Shown one piece after another: positions 33,456 through 41,156 of a DNA stretch of 64,000 nt (position 1 is its first letter; every line of letters begins with the position of its first letter). The translations under genes were made by a program, and so were the position numbers. The notes beneath the pieces are model-generated. The model worked only from the letters and a program-made list of their open reading frames with translations, had not been told where the DNA came from and ran no database searches. Source of the DNA: Herbinix sp. (lineage in GTDB: Bacteria > Bacillota > Clostridia > Lachnospirales > Lachnospiraceae); contig JAQSYO010000002.1 of assembly GCA_029256105.1 (NCBI GenBank), positions 62,001 to 126,000 on the forward strand, read 5' to 3'.

Positions 33456-34376
33456 TTAGGTAACTTGGCATTCGATTGCTTCCTTATCCTCCCGAAAGCC
33501 TTTGAATACAGGTTGTCGTAAGCTTCCCTTTTCATTTGGCATATATTGTACGACACAGACGAGTTCGGGCTTAAACCAGATAGCGTTCTCATTTCCCGGA
33601 GGGGTAATAAGAAAAGGAGATTGGTTCATCGTCTCAATCTTCTTTAAATCTCCGTACTTCACCCCGAAAGTAACATGGCCTTTATACACTAGTTCAGTTC
33701 CACTGTATTGTCCTAATACTACACTGGTAATGCCTTTCTCCTTAAGGATATATCCACAAACAACAAAATCCTGGTCAGCTAGAAATTTAAACTTAATCCA
33801 ATCCTTTGTTCGTTTATCAAAATAATACTTACTATCTCTTTTCTTAGCAATGACTCCTTCAAGCTTTTGGCTTTTGGCTACTGCAAAAAGTTCGATTCCT
33901 TTCTCTGGAATATATCGGCTAACGGCTAGCTTTGGATCTTCCATCACGATTTCTGTTAGAAGCTCCTTTCGCTCAAGAAGTGGTAGATCGATAAGCTGTT
34001 TATCCTTTTGATATAGGATATCATAGGCTACAAAACAAGCGGGGAAGCTTTCTGAGGACAATTGTAGCTTGAATTTATTGGTGGTTAGAGCTCGTTTTTG
34101 TAGTTCAAAGAAATCAGGAACACCATTTTTTAGTATAACAAGCTCACCATCTAGAATACACCGTTCCTTTACATTCTTATAAATCTCAGTCAATTCAGGT
34201 ATTTTGGGAAGTAGGCGATCATTTCTCTTATTTCGAAGCTCTGTTTCCTGATCCAGATAGGCAATACATCGGATACCATCCAACTTCAACTCATAAATCC
34301 AATCGATATCATTAAAGGGATCCGTCATCTCGGATATTAACATGGGCTTAATGTTTTTCTCATCAAATAAATCCAT
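33456..34376 (-). CDS. ligD: ATP-dependent DNA ligase of bacterial NHEJ (LigD ligase domain)
   Basis: This 306-residue ATP-dependent ligase seals double-strand breaks together with Ku. Motif I is ELKLDGIRC with Lys31 as adenylated residue. Further motifs are ILDGELV, FVAYDILY, EGVIAKKRDSKY and DWIKFKF; the C-terminal OB domain (about 205-306) has FVVCGYI and VCVVQYM. Only the ligase core is present; the polymerase and phosphoesterase domains of multi-domain LigD are absent. The start codon shares one base with the Ku stop (TAATG), so the two are translationally coupled. Confidence 0.93.
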   Translation of the reverse strand: MDLFDEKNIKPMLISEMTDPFNDIDWIYELKLDGIRCIAYLDQETELRNKRNDRLLPKIPELTEIYKNVKERCILDGELVILKNGVPDFFELQKRALTTNKFKLQLSSESFPACFVAYDILYQKDKQLIDLPLLERKELLTEIVMEDPKLAVSRYIPEKGIELFAVAKSQKLEGVIAKKRDSKYYFDKRTKDWIKFKFLADQDFVVCGYILKEKGITSVVLGQYSGTELVYKGHVTFGVKYGDLKKIETMNQSPFLITPPGNENAIWFKPELVCVVQYMPNEKGSLRQPVFKGFREDKEAIECQVT

Positions 34377-35158
34377 TAGGCAGTACCACTTAGTTTCTGA
34401 TCTTGCGACATCGCTAGGGTTCGCTGCAGAGCCTCCATTAAATCAATTACATTACTCGGAGCTGAAGTATCCACCGCAACGATATCTTCCCCGTGAATTT
34501 TCTGCATGATAGCATCACGAAGTCGCTCTTGATATTCATCTTTATAAATGGACGCATTAAAAGGCCCGGTCATAGAATCAACCAAAGTCTTTGCCATCGT
34601 AACCTCAGCTTCGCTTAAATCTACGGTTGGAACTTGCTTGGGCACAGTCATAATTTCATCCTGGTAGAAAAGCGTTTTCGCGATAATACCATTTTCAGTC
34701 GGATACAGTACAATTAGATTTTCCTTCGTTCCAATCACCGTTTTGGCAAGTGCAACCTTCTGCTGCGTAAGCATTGCAGTACGGAGCAATTCAAATGCTT
34801 TCTCCGCGCCTGTTTCTGGGATAGCGTAATAATTACGTTCATAAAAAATCTGATCAATCTCGGATAACTTAACAAATTGGATGATATGGATGGTTTTATC
34901 CTTCTTCGTCTTCACTTTCTCGATTTCTTCTTCTGTCATGATAACGTATTTATCATTTTCGTACTCATAGCCTTTGATGATATCATCGGACTTTACTTCC
35001 TTATTACAACTCGGGCAGTATTTCTTGTATTTCACACGCTCTTTTGTATCCTTGCATAATTGATTGAATTTGACATCATTGTCGCTGGTTGTGGTATATA
35101 AGCCAACCGGAATGTATAGTAATCCCAATGATATGGCACCTTTGTGCGATACTCCCAT
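34376..35158 (-). CDS. ku: Ku-type DNA end-binding protein
   Basis: The frame is open from 35263, but ATG 35158, behind AGGTGA and matching the family N-terminus (MGVSHKGAISLGLLYIPVGLYTT), is the likely start: 260 residues, usual for bacterial Ku. Core blocks are FNQLCKDTKERVKYKKYCPSC, VKSDDIIKGYEYENDKYVIMTEEEIEKV, IIQFVKLSEIDQIFYERNYYAIPE, AFELLRTAM and the C-terminal MTGPFNASIYKDEYQERLRDAI. It binds broken DNA ends as a homodimer and recruits the ligase encoded next. In spore formers, this pair is linked to repair at outgrowth. Confidence 0.96.
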   Translation of the reverse strand: MGVSHKGAISLGLLYIPVGLYTTTSDNDVKFNQLCKDTKERVKYKKYCPSCNKEVKSDDIIKGYEYENDKYVIMTEEEIEKVKTKKDKTIHIIQFVKLSEIDQIFYERNYYAIPETGAEKAFELLRTAMLTQQKVALAKTVIGTKENLIVLYPTENGIIAKTLFYQDEIMTVPKQVPTVDLSEAEVTMAKTLVDSMTGPFNASIYKDEYQERLRDAIMQKIHGEDIVAVDTSAPSNVIDLMEALQRTLAMSQDQKLSGTA

Positions 35159-35264
35159 ATATTCACCTACTTTAATATTTATTTTCATTATTTTATTAGT
35201 ATGTGAGAAAGGTACTCCAAAAATTCTTGCGTTTATGCAGTTTGATAAACGTAAGACAAACAAA

Positions 35265-35301
35265 AAACAAACCCATCAATAAGTAATCGATGGGTTTGTT
35301 T
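35265..35301 (-). terminator. Terminator of the ECF sigma operon
   Basis: Read on the minus strand, AAACAAACCCATC and GATGGGTTTGTTT form a 13-bp hairpin followed by a T-rich tail (TTTGTTTTTTG frame), 62 bp after the last gene of the operon. Confidence 0.85.
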
Positions 35302-35362
35302 AGCAAATTGGGAGTAATGGATTTTCATAAAATAAAGATAATCCTAATTAACTTATAATAGC

Positions 35363-35668
35363 TTAATATATTGAGATATGTGAGCCGGTATAATCCATGC
35401 AAAATTCAGTGATTGCCATGCCCATGGCAAAGAGGGAGAGAATAATAATCAATGCAAAAGCAGTCTTGTCATAAATCAATTTTTCCTCTTTCTGTCTGAA
35501 ATTCGCTATTAATATCTCTATACCAAGTAAGATAAAGATAATTGGCCAAAGCTTAAAAATGATCTCAAAAGTCATGTCAACCAAGAATATTCGAAGGAGA
35601 AAAAGTATACCAAAGGTAACCAACATCCCACCTAAGGTAATCGTACCGACTCTATGAATTTTCGTCAT
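35363..35668 (-). CDS. Small membrane protein of the sigma operon (LiaI/LiaF-N-like)
   Basis: ATG 35668 with AAGGAGG upstream gives 101 residues; the frame is open to 35710 but that part overlaps the previous gene. Three or four hydrophobic segments are seen (about 7-27, 30-50 around FEIIFKLWPIIFILLGIEILI, and 68-88). The short loop with WPxxFILLGIEILI resembles the N-terminal membrane part of LiaF/DUF5668-type proteins common next to cell-envelope stress regulators. It is the last gene of the operon, starting 1 bp after the previous stop. Function inferred only from context. Confidence 0.65.
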   Translation of the reverse strand: MTKIHRVGTITLGGMLVTFGILFLLRIFLVDMTFEIIFKLWPIIFILLGIEILIANFRQKEEKLIYDKTAFALIIILSLFAMGMAITEFCMDYTGSHISIY

Positions 35669-35669
35669 A

Positions 35670-36227
35670 TTATTTTCCTCCTTTATCCTCAAGCATTTCA
35701 ACCGCATCATTATTATCTAAATCTTTCTTCTTACCGCGAATAAGGTAAAAACCAAATGCGATGATTGCAGCGCCAATGAACAATTGAGGTAAAATATAAC
35801 CTAAGCTACGGATATAATCGCTTATGAAATCTGGCATTGACCAGATTAAAATATCAAATAGATTATTCCATAATATTGATCCGCCGATTATAATTAATGC
35901 TATTGCTAATACAGTGCGATACTTACTTTGGAGTACCTTTGCTTTTTCTTTGGCAAAATCCGGGATTATTATAAAATCATCTTCTATTGTATAAAATTCA
36001 TCATCCGGAGTGGAGCGAAGATTATGTGTATCGAAAAATGCAAAGAACCATATAATCGGCATGATTAACATTAATGGTTCGAGATTTAACCAGATTGCTA
36101 AGAATATGAGTAAGAAAAAGGCTGACATTAAGCTAACGCCTCTCTTCATAAAACCCATATACATTTGTCCGGCACCAGGGAATAGGGAAAAACAAAATGT
36201 TAAAAAACTATTTTTCTTTCTGATCAT
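35670..36227 (-). CDS. TM2-like membrane protein of the sigma operon
   Basis: This 185-residue protein with start ATG 36227 behind GGAGG overlaps the anti-sigma gene by 20 bp. The N-terminus (FCFSLFPGAGQMYMGFMKRGVSLMSAFFLLIFLAIWL … IIWFFAFFDTHN) resembles TM2-domain proteins. A charged cytoplasmic segment (about 72-100) and two more helices (about 103-122, 145-163) follow, ending in a charged tail. Likely part of an envelope-stress regulon controlled by the adjacent sigma factor. Function unknown. Confidence 0.65.
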   Translation of the reverse strand: MIRKKNSFLTFCFSLFPGAGQMYMGFMKRGVSLMSAFFLLIFLAIWLNLEPLMLIMPIIWFFAFFDTHNLRSTPDDEFYTIEDDFIIIPDFAKEKAKVLQSKYRTVLAIALIIIGGSILWNNLFDILIWSMPDFISDYIRSLGYILPQLFIGAAIIAFGFYLIRGKKKDLDNNDAVEMLEDKGGK

Positions 36228-36711
36228 TCTTTGTTACCTCCGTTTTAATTATATTGTTGGAAAAATCCAACATGCTATTACTGATATTATCCATGACATT
36301 CTTAATGGTTGTAGTCATAGAAATTTTATCTTCACTGCTGTTGTAGAAATCCTTTGGTTCGTACCCAGTATTTGAAAAGTTGGAAAAGTTCATTGTTAAT
36401 ACAAGAAGGAGCAATGCACCAATCGTTGCGGTACCAACCTTTAGGCTGTATAAAAATAGTTGCATACGCTTTGAGGTTTCCTTCGCTTTAATTGCAAGTT
36501 GTATCTCGGGTCGTTTTGTGGCCTTCAATATATTATCTTTCAGGTCCCTTGGGGCGGTTATCATTTCCCCGGCCATCATAGCAGCTAACTGATCAGAACA
36601 AAAATTACAGGAGCAAATATGTTCTAGTAATGCCTCTACATCTTTTTTATCCATCGTGTTTTGACTAAAAGCCAGTAGATCTAAATCTGAAATATGTTTG
36701 TTTTCATTCAT
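36208..36711 (-). CDS. Anti-sigma factor with cytoplasmic zinc-finger-like N-terminus
   Basis: This is a 167-residue protein. The N-terminal 45 residues carry a ZAS-like motif (LLEHICSCNFCSDQLAAMM, a His-x3-Cys-x2-Cys type cluster), which in this class clamps an ECF sigma factor. A single membrane helix lies at about 85-106, followed by a 60-residue extracytoplasmic tail. The start at 36711 overlaps the sigma gene stop by 8 bp, so the pair is co-translated. Release of the sigma factor would follow proteolysis or a signal sensed by the outer domain; the signal is unknown. Confidence 0.85.
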   Translation of the reverse strand: MNENKHISDLDLLAFSQNTMDKKDVEALLEHICSCNFCSDQLAAMMAGEMITAPRDLKDNILKATKRPEIQLAIKAKETSKRMQLFLYSLKVGTATIGALLLLVLTMNFSNFSNTGYEPKDFYNSSEDKISMTTTIKNVMDNISNSMLDFSNNIIKTEVTKNDQKEK

Positions 36712-37219
36712 TTATTTCTGCTCCCTTCTTGTATTTTTTCTGAAGCAAGGCTCTGGCCCTATAAATTTGGGTTTGGACGGTTTTTAAATTCTTTCCGGTA
36801 TTGGCAGCAATTTCTGTAGCGGGCAATTCTCGGTAAAAATAATCCAGTGCAATTTCTCGGTAAGGTGTTTTTAAAGTGTTACATCGCTCGGATAGCTGCT
36901 TTTTAACCTCGAGCTCCAGAACATTTTCTTCGGGTAAAGGTTCCTTATCTTTTTGGGTAAGAAAATATTCGTCCTCGGTTGGGATACTTTGGCGGTCGGA
37001 CCGCTTAATGAAATCCAAGCATTTGTTGGTAGCAATACGGCAAAGCCAGGCTTTCTCATATTGTCTATCGAAGGTTGATAAATGCTTGTAGGCGGAAAGA
37101 AAGGTTTCTTGGGCAAGATCCTCAGCATCAAAGTAATCTCTAGCGATTTTATAACAAATAGAGTAAATCAAATTCTGATACGTATCAATTAGGTATTCAT
37201 AATATTGCTCGTTACTTAT
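36704..37219 (-). CDS. ECF RNA polymerase sigma factor, apparent AUA start
   Basis: This is a sigma-70 family ECF factor: region 2 (NLIYSICYKIARDYFDAEDLAQETFLSAYKHL … KAWLCRIATNKCLDFIKR) and region 4 (REIALDYFYRELPATEIAANTGKNLKTVQTQIYRARALLQKKY). The first standard start in frame is TTG 37171, but it removes the helix SNEQYYEYLIDTYQ that ECF factors normally have, and it has no SD. Upstream, the in-frame stop is at 37235-37237, and the only codon well placed behind GGAGG (37228-37232; 8-nt gap) is ATA at 37217-37219, giving 171 residues. I annotate that start. Anti-sigma and two membrane genes follow in an overlapping operon. Confidence 0.8.
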   Translation of the reverse strand: MSNEQYYEYLIDTYQNLIYSICYKIARDYFDAEDLAQETFLSAYKHLSTFDRQYEKAWLCRIATNKCLDFIKRSDRQSIPTEDEYFLTQKDKEPLPEENVLELEVKKQLSERCNTLKTPYREIALDYFYRELPATEIAANTGKNLKTVQTQIYRARALLQKKYKKGAEINE

Positions 37220-37273
37220 TTTTTCCGCCTCCCTTCACCCTTCGATAACTATAACGATAGTATATTTCATTTA

Positions 37274-37289
37274 TCTTCAACTTTGAAGA
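37274..37289. promoter_or_regulatory. 16-bp inverted repeat upstream of the sigma gene
   Basis: TCTTCAA ct TTGAAGA lies about 55 bp before the sigma start, between a candidate minus-strand -10 (TATAAT, 37318-37313) and the gene. A possible operator or RNA hairpin; role unproven. Confidence 0.35.
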
Positions 37290-37313
37290 AAATATTTTAT
37301 TTTCTTGCTTGTA

Positions 37314-37436
37314 TTATACTAGCTTTGCCATATGACTATTCTGACCTTTACCGATAAAACCCACTGCACGACTAAATAGGGTTAAGGATAATAAAAACAG
37401 GATAGCAATGGCAATAAATTTGAATAATTTTTTCAT
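37314..37436 (-). CDS. Small single-helix membrane protein, 40 aa
   Basis: ATG 37436 follows GGAGG (4 nt spacing) on the minus strand. The 40-residue product begins MKKLFKF, has one hydrophobic helix (about 6-22, FIAIAILFLLSLTLFS) and a short polar tail. It lies 95 bp upstream of the sigma gene, in the same direction, so it may be the first gene of that operon. Its leader carries the GTGGCGG…AATGGAGGA sequence also seen before the peptidase gene at 22699. No known family. Confidence 0.5.
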   Translation of the reverse strand: MKKLFKFIAIAILFLLSLTLFSRAVGFIGKGQNSHMAKLV

Positions 37437-37643
37437 CGATCCTCCATTCCGCCGCCACTAGGCGACATAAATATAAAAATACTGCTTCACATATCAATAA
37501 GTCTGCTGCAGCATTCATGAAACCTATTGAAATGGGCAACGCAAGTTGCTTTACATAGATCAAAACGATTCGTAATAAAGTTTGTCTTCAAGTTTTCTAT
37601 TATTTATTATTAAATATAATTCGAGAGATATAGAAATAAAAAA

Positions 37644-37690
37644 TAAATGCAAATGTTTAAGCCATTATAAATGGTTTAACACTTGCATTT
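37644..37690 (-). terminator. Terminator of the tandem-GNAT gene
   Basis: A long hairpin (AAATGCAAATGTTTAA…CCATT / AATGG…TTTAACACTTGCATTT) is followed on the minus strand by TATTTTTTATTT, about 45 bp after the gene. The rest of 37437-37735 holds no feature I can support. Confidence 0.8.
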
Positions 37691-37735
37691 GTATAAGTAT
37701 TATGAGGGATCAAACTAAAGTGATCGTTTTAGAGC

Positions 37736-38575
37736 TTATATATTTTTATAGCCCATCCAAAATCGCTCGGACGTTTTATGCCCCAACAGGGCATACCAGT
37801 TTTCGTAATAAGTATAACCAATAAAGACTTCATCGCAGTCGTTCTTCTTCAAGACTTCAATCCCCAATGCAACGAGCTGAAGTCCAATACCCCTTTTTCT
37901 GACCTGTGGGACCACACCTACACAGCCAACAGCACCTATTGTATCCCTTTCGTCCGAATAAAAGGTATCCATGTTTGCAGAAATGATTTCAAAACCCAAT
38001 ACATCACTTCCTTCTACAGCAATTAGTATTGGTTCTTCAGAATGTTCATAATATTTCACCCATTCTGCTTCAACCTCGGCAACAGCAGGAAGTAACTTCG
38101 CTTTATCCTCAGCAGTTGCATATCGAAATAGAACGGTATCTGGGGCTTTTGGCATCTGAATCGTATTTATAGAAAAGTCATTTAATCGCATCGTCATGTT
38201 AACAGAAATACCATCGGAGCGATAGCCTCTCTTCTCAAAGAATAGATGAGTCTTTTCCTCGGTACCCATGGGAACGCCTTGAAACAAATAGGTACTTCCG
38301 CAGCCTAGAATGATTTTATCAAACCCTTGTGCTTTGATGTTCTGTTCCGATTGCTGCAATAATTCTGTACCGTAGCCTTTGTTTTGTAACTTAGGGTTAA
38401 CACATAATAATAGAATGGCATTATCTTTAACAATAGAAAAACCGATTACTTCATTCTTGTCCTTTCGCACTATTATTTCACTATGATCATAATCCAGTTT
38501 ATTGAGAAATGCTTCAAATCTAATTTTCATATTGGGAAAACATGCATTATATAATGCAAATATATCATTCTTCAT
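37736..38575 (-). CDS. Tandem GNAT-family acetyltransferase
   Basis: This 279-residue protein has two acetyltransferase modules. The first (about 1-130) has the acetyl-CoA loop LLLCVNPKLQNKGYGTELLQQSEQ. The second (about 145-279) has AVGCVGVVPQVRKRGIGLQLVALGIEVL. Both keep the R/Q-x-x-G-x-G/A pattern, so both may bind acetyl-CoA. Such duplicated GNATs (mycothiol-synthase-like layout) acetylate small molecules; the substrate is unknown. It is monocistronic with its own terminator. Confidence 0.88.
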   Translation of the reverse strand: MKNDIFALYNACFPNMKIRFEAFLNKLDYDHSEIIVRKDKNEVIGFSIVKDNAILLLCVNPKLQNKGYGTELLQQSEQNIKAQGFDKIILGCGSTYLFQGVPMGTEEKTHLFFEKRGYRSDGISVNMTMRLNDFSINTIQMPKAPDTVLFRYATAEDKAKLLPAVAEVEAEWVKYYEHSEEPILIAVEGSDVLGFEIISANMDTFYSDERDTIGAVGCVGVVPQVRKRGIGLQLVALGIEVLKKNDCDEVFIGYTYYENWYALLGHKTSERFWMGYKNI

Positions 38576-38817
38576 ATATACCTCCGCCTTATTGATAGAT
38601 TTTTCTCAAAAGTTTAGATGTAAAACCTATAAATATTATAATACATATTCTACCATTTAACTATAAGAAAACGATAGTAAATCTATGCGATTAATTGACT
38701 GGACTTGCTGGATTTGCTATGAAGTACTATTGAAGATTGTGGCTTAATATGGTAGATTGTATATATATTTGCTAGAAGAGGTGTTTCGTAACTAGCAAGA
38801 ACAAGAGGTAAAATAAT

Positions 38818-39600
38818 ATGATTGAGATTTTTGGAGAAGAGCGTAAGGTCACACTTCCTTTGTGTGTGGGGCTAGAGGAGGATGTAACACTATATGCCTG
38901 TGTTGAGGGGCAGATGGGAAGAGTATGGGTGGATGCAATAGACGACCCGACCTGTGCGATTGCGTTAATTGGTGATTTTTATTTTTTCCTCGGCGAATAT
39001 AATAAGGATGCGGAGATAGAGATATTAGATATCATATCAGGACTTTGTAAAGGTAAAATTATGATGGTTGAGAGTCAGTTATGGGAGCCATTGTTGAAAA
39101 AATTAAAAGAAGAACTTTATCCAGACAGTTTTAAAAGCTTCTCTCGCTATGCCGTAAAGGGTAAAATCGAATGGTTTAATCAAGAAAAGCTAAAGGAATA
39201 TGCTGTTGCAATTGAACCGGAGTTTCAAGCATTACGGATTGATGAACGAATATATCCAATTACTCAGGAGCAATATTGGACAACGGACTTTTGCTCTAAT
39301 TTTATATCACAAGAAGATTATTTTAAGCATGGCATTGGTTTTGTTATCCTTCAAAAGGATGAGATTATCGCAGGTGCTTCTACTTATAGTTATTGTGCAG
39401 GTAAGCTTGAGATTACAATTGAGACGAAGGAAGAATTCCGAAAAAGAGGATTAGCCTTAGCTTGTGCATCAAAATTAATATTGGAATGTATAAGTAGAAA
39501 TATATATCCGAGGTGGGATGCAGCAAATTTAGCTTCTGTTGCGGTGGCAGAAAAGCTTGGCTATCGATTTAGTCATGAATATACAGTTTATATGGTTTAG
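38818..39600 (+). CDS. GNAT acetyltransferase of the ZmaR-like (GNAT_acetyltran) family
   Basis: This 260-residue protein has ATG 38818 with AGAGGTAA upstream. The N-terminal half (about 1-120) is a variable substrate domain. The C-terminal half is a GNAT fold with KLEITIETKEEFRKRGLALACASKLILECISRNIYPRWDAANLASVAVAEKLGY, typical of the family that includes zwittermicin A resistance proteins. The closing segment DAANLASVAVAEKLGYRF is the usual GNAT beta5-alpha4. Followed after 20 bp by a Nudix gene in the same direction. Substrate unknown. Confidence 0.85.
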   Translation: MIEIFGEERKVTLPLCVGLEEDVTLYACVEGQMGRVWVDAIDDPTCAIALIGDFYFFLGEYNKDAEIEILDIISGLCKGKIMMVESQLWEPLLKKLKEELYPDSFKSFSRYAVKGKIEWFNQEKLKEYAVAIEPEFQALRIDERIYPITQEQYWTTDFCSNFISQEDYFKHGIGFVILQKDEIIAGASTYSYCAGKLEITIETKEEFRKRGLALACASKLILECISRNIYPRWDAANLASVAVAEKLGYRFSHEYTVYMV

Positions 39601-39620
39601 AGGATAGGGGGGATAGACAC

Positions 39621-40070
39621 ATGATAGAAGTAAAATTCTATGAAGGTGTAGAGGATGGATTATTGCAATTTGCTGTTATTGTAGCAAGGTACAAAAAACA
39701 GTGGGTAATATGTAAGCATAAAAGTAGAGACACTTACGAAGTCCCGGGTGGGCATAGAGAACCGGGAGAAGCGATACTTGATACCGCAAAGCGTGAGTTA
39801 CAGGAAGAATCCGGTGCAATCGACTTCGAACTTACACCCATATGTGTTTATTCTGTCAGTGGTAAAGACGGAGTTATCTCTGATCTGACCGAAACCTATG
39901 GAATGCTTTACTTTGCAGAAGTCCATCGGATTGGACCGTTACCTGAGTTTGAAATTGAGCAAGTGATATTATCGGAGGAATTGCCGAAAAACTGGACCTA
40001 TCCGCTTATTCAACCAAAGTTAATGGAGAAGGTTATTATGAACATAGGCAAGGAACACGAAATATATTAG
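39621..40070 (+). CDS. Nudix hydrolase
   Basis: This 149-residue enzyme has the complete Nudix box GGHREPGEAILDTAKRELQEESGA (GX5EX7REUXEEXGU) at about 48-71, which binds Mg2+ for hydrolysis of a nucleoside-diphosphate-linked substrate. Residues around it (CKHKSRDTYEVPGG) resemble the MutT/8-oxo-dGTPase-like group, but substrate cannot be read from sequence. Start ATG 39621 after AGGGGGG-type SD. Probably in one transcript with the upstream acetyltransferase and the downstream receiver-domain gene (14 bp gap). Confidence 0.93.
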   Translation: MIEVKFYEGVEDGLLQFAVIVARYKKQWVICKHKSRDTYEVPGGHREPGEAILDTAKRELQEESGAIDFELTPICVYSVSGKDGVISDLTETYGMLYFAEVHRIGPLPEFEIEQVILSEELPKNWTYPLIQPKLMEKVIMNIGKEHEIY

Positions 40071-40084
40071 GAGGGACAAAATAG

Positions 40085-40957
40085 TTGCGAAGTACTATTG
40101 AAGATGGAGTTATAATTTTTGATGAAGTTAGTTTGGTTCGCCATAGAATGAATAATTTATTACAGGGATACAATGTACATGTATATGAAGTTTCACAAGA
40201 AATCGAATTATTTAATATACTGGCGAATGTGGGTTTAAAAATTGGCCTCGTGATTATGGATGTTGGCAACGATGCAAACAAAGGCTTTAGAATACTTTCA
40301 AAGATAAAAGAAAAGAGATATGATGTTCCGGTTTTCATATTGACTTCTAACAATAAAAGAGAAGTATTTGCAAGAGGAATTGCAGAAGGTGCATCAGATT
40401 ATATTCTTAAACCGTTCGAGGATACTTATCTTTTAGAAAAGGTTTTATTTACATTAAATAAAAAGCATCTTATGAAAGAAATCCAGGTCAATTCAAATAG
40501 TGAAATCGTATTTGACATTCAGAGCTATCTTAACACAGAGTTTAAGAAAGCACAAAAAGGTAAATATGATATTACGGTATTAATGTCTACATTCTTTCTT
40601 CCTATTAATACTTATAATAATGAAATAGAAAACAAATATATACAAGTATCCGATATGTTTTATCATAAATTCAAAAGCGATTTGTGGGATACGGACATAT
40701 TTGAACGTTATGGATCACAGATATTTATTGGCATATTCCCTTATTGCGGATTAGATAATGTGGGTAAAGTACAAAAAAAGATTAAAGACAGCTTTGAAGC
40801 TGTTAAAAAAGGAAAAGAAGAACTGGAGTCCTTTCATTTGGCTATTTCAACAATTACATATCCATCAGAATCTGAGGATACTAAGGGGTTACTATTCTCC
40901 TTGGGTTTACGCATGAAAAATGAGATTGATAATATCAAAAAGAATATAGTTCCTTAG
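40085..40957 (+). CDS. Receiver-domain protein with degenerate GGDEF-like output
   Basis: The start is TTG 40085, 10 nt after GGAGG; the next ATG would cut into the receiver. The 290 residues comprise a receiver (about 8-125: VIIFDEVSLVR, phospho-acceptor candidate Asp59 in VIMDVG, Lys in SDYILKPF) and a second alpha/beta domain (about 135-290) laid out like a diguanylate cyclase. In place of the GGDEF loop is RYGSQIFIGI, so cyclase activity is not expected. It may bind c-di-GMP or a partner, or be a pure dimerisation module. It follows the Nudix gene closely. Confidence 0.75.
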   Translation: MRSTIEDGVIIFDEVSLVRHRMNNLLQGYNVHVYEVSQEIELFNILANVGLKIGLVIMDVGNDANKGFRILSKIKEKRYDVPVFILTSNNKREVFARGIAEGASDYILKPFEDTYLLEKVLFTLNKKHLMKEIQVNSNSEIVFDIQSYLNTEFKKAQKGKYDITVLMSTFFLPINTYNNEIENKYIQVSDMFYHKFKSDLWDTDIFERYGSQIFIGIFPYCGLDNVGKVQKKIKDSFEAVKKGKEELESFHLAISTITYPSESEDTKGLLFSLGLRMKNEIDNIKKNIVP

Positions 40958-41074
40958 ATTTTATTTTATAAAGGCTTCCTTCTTATAATGAGGTAATTTA
41001 AGATTTGAAAATTATTGTAAATATTAAGGAAAGAGAAGCCGCGGAATGCTTCAAATATGCTACGTTATATTAAT

Positions 41075-41111
41075 GAGAAGGCTCTGGAACATATTGTTTT
41101 AGAGCCTTCTC
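41075..41111. terminator. Bidirectional hairpin between receiver gene and chemoreceptor gene
   Basis: GAGAAGGCTCT and AGAGCCTTCTC form a perfect 11-bp stem with a 15-nt loop between converging genes. T-runs are weak on both sides. Confidence 0.65.
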
Positions 41112-41156
41112 TTCCATAGCTATTATTTTGATTAAACAAGTTGGTTACTCGGATAT

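Noticed and set aside
37372-37563. 63-codon minus-strand frame upstream of the sigma operon
   Set aside because: It overlaps the 40-aa gene in another frame; that gene has the SD and a membrane helix, whereas this one has neither.
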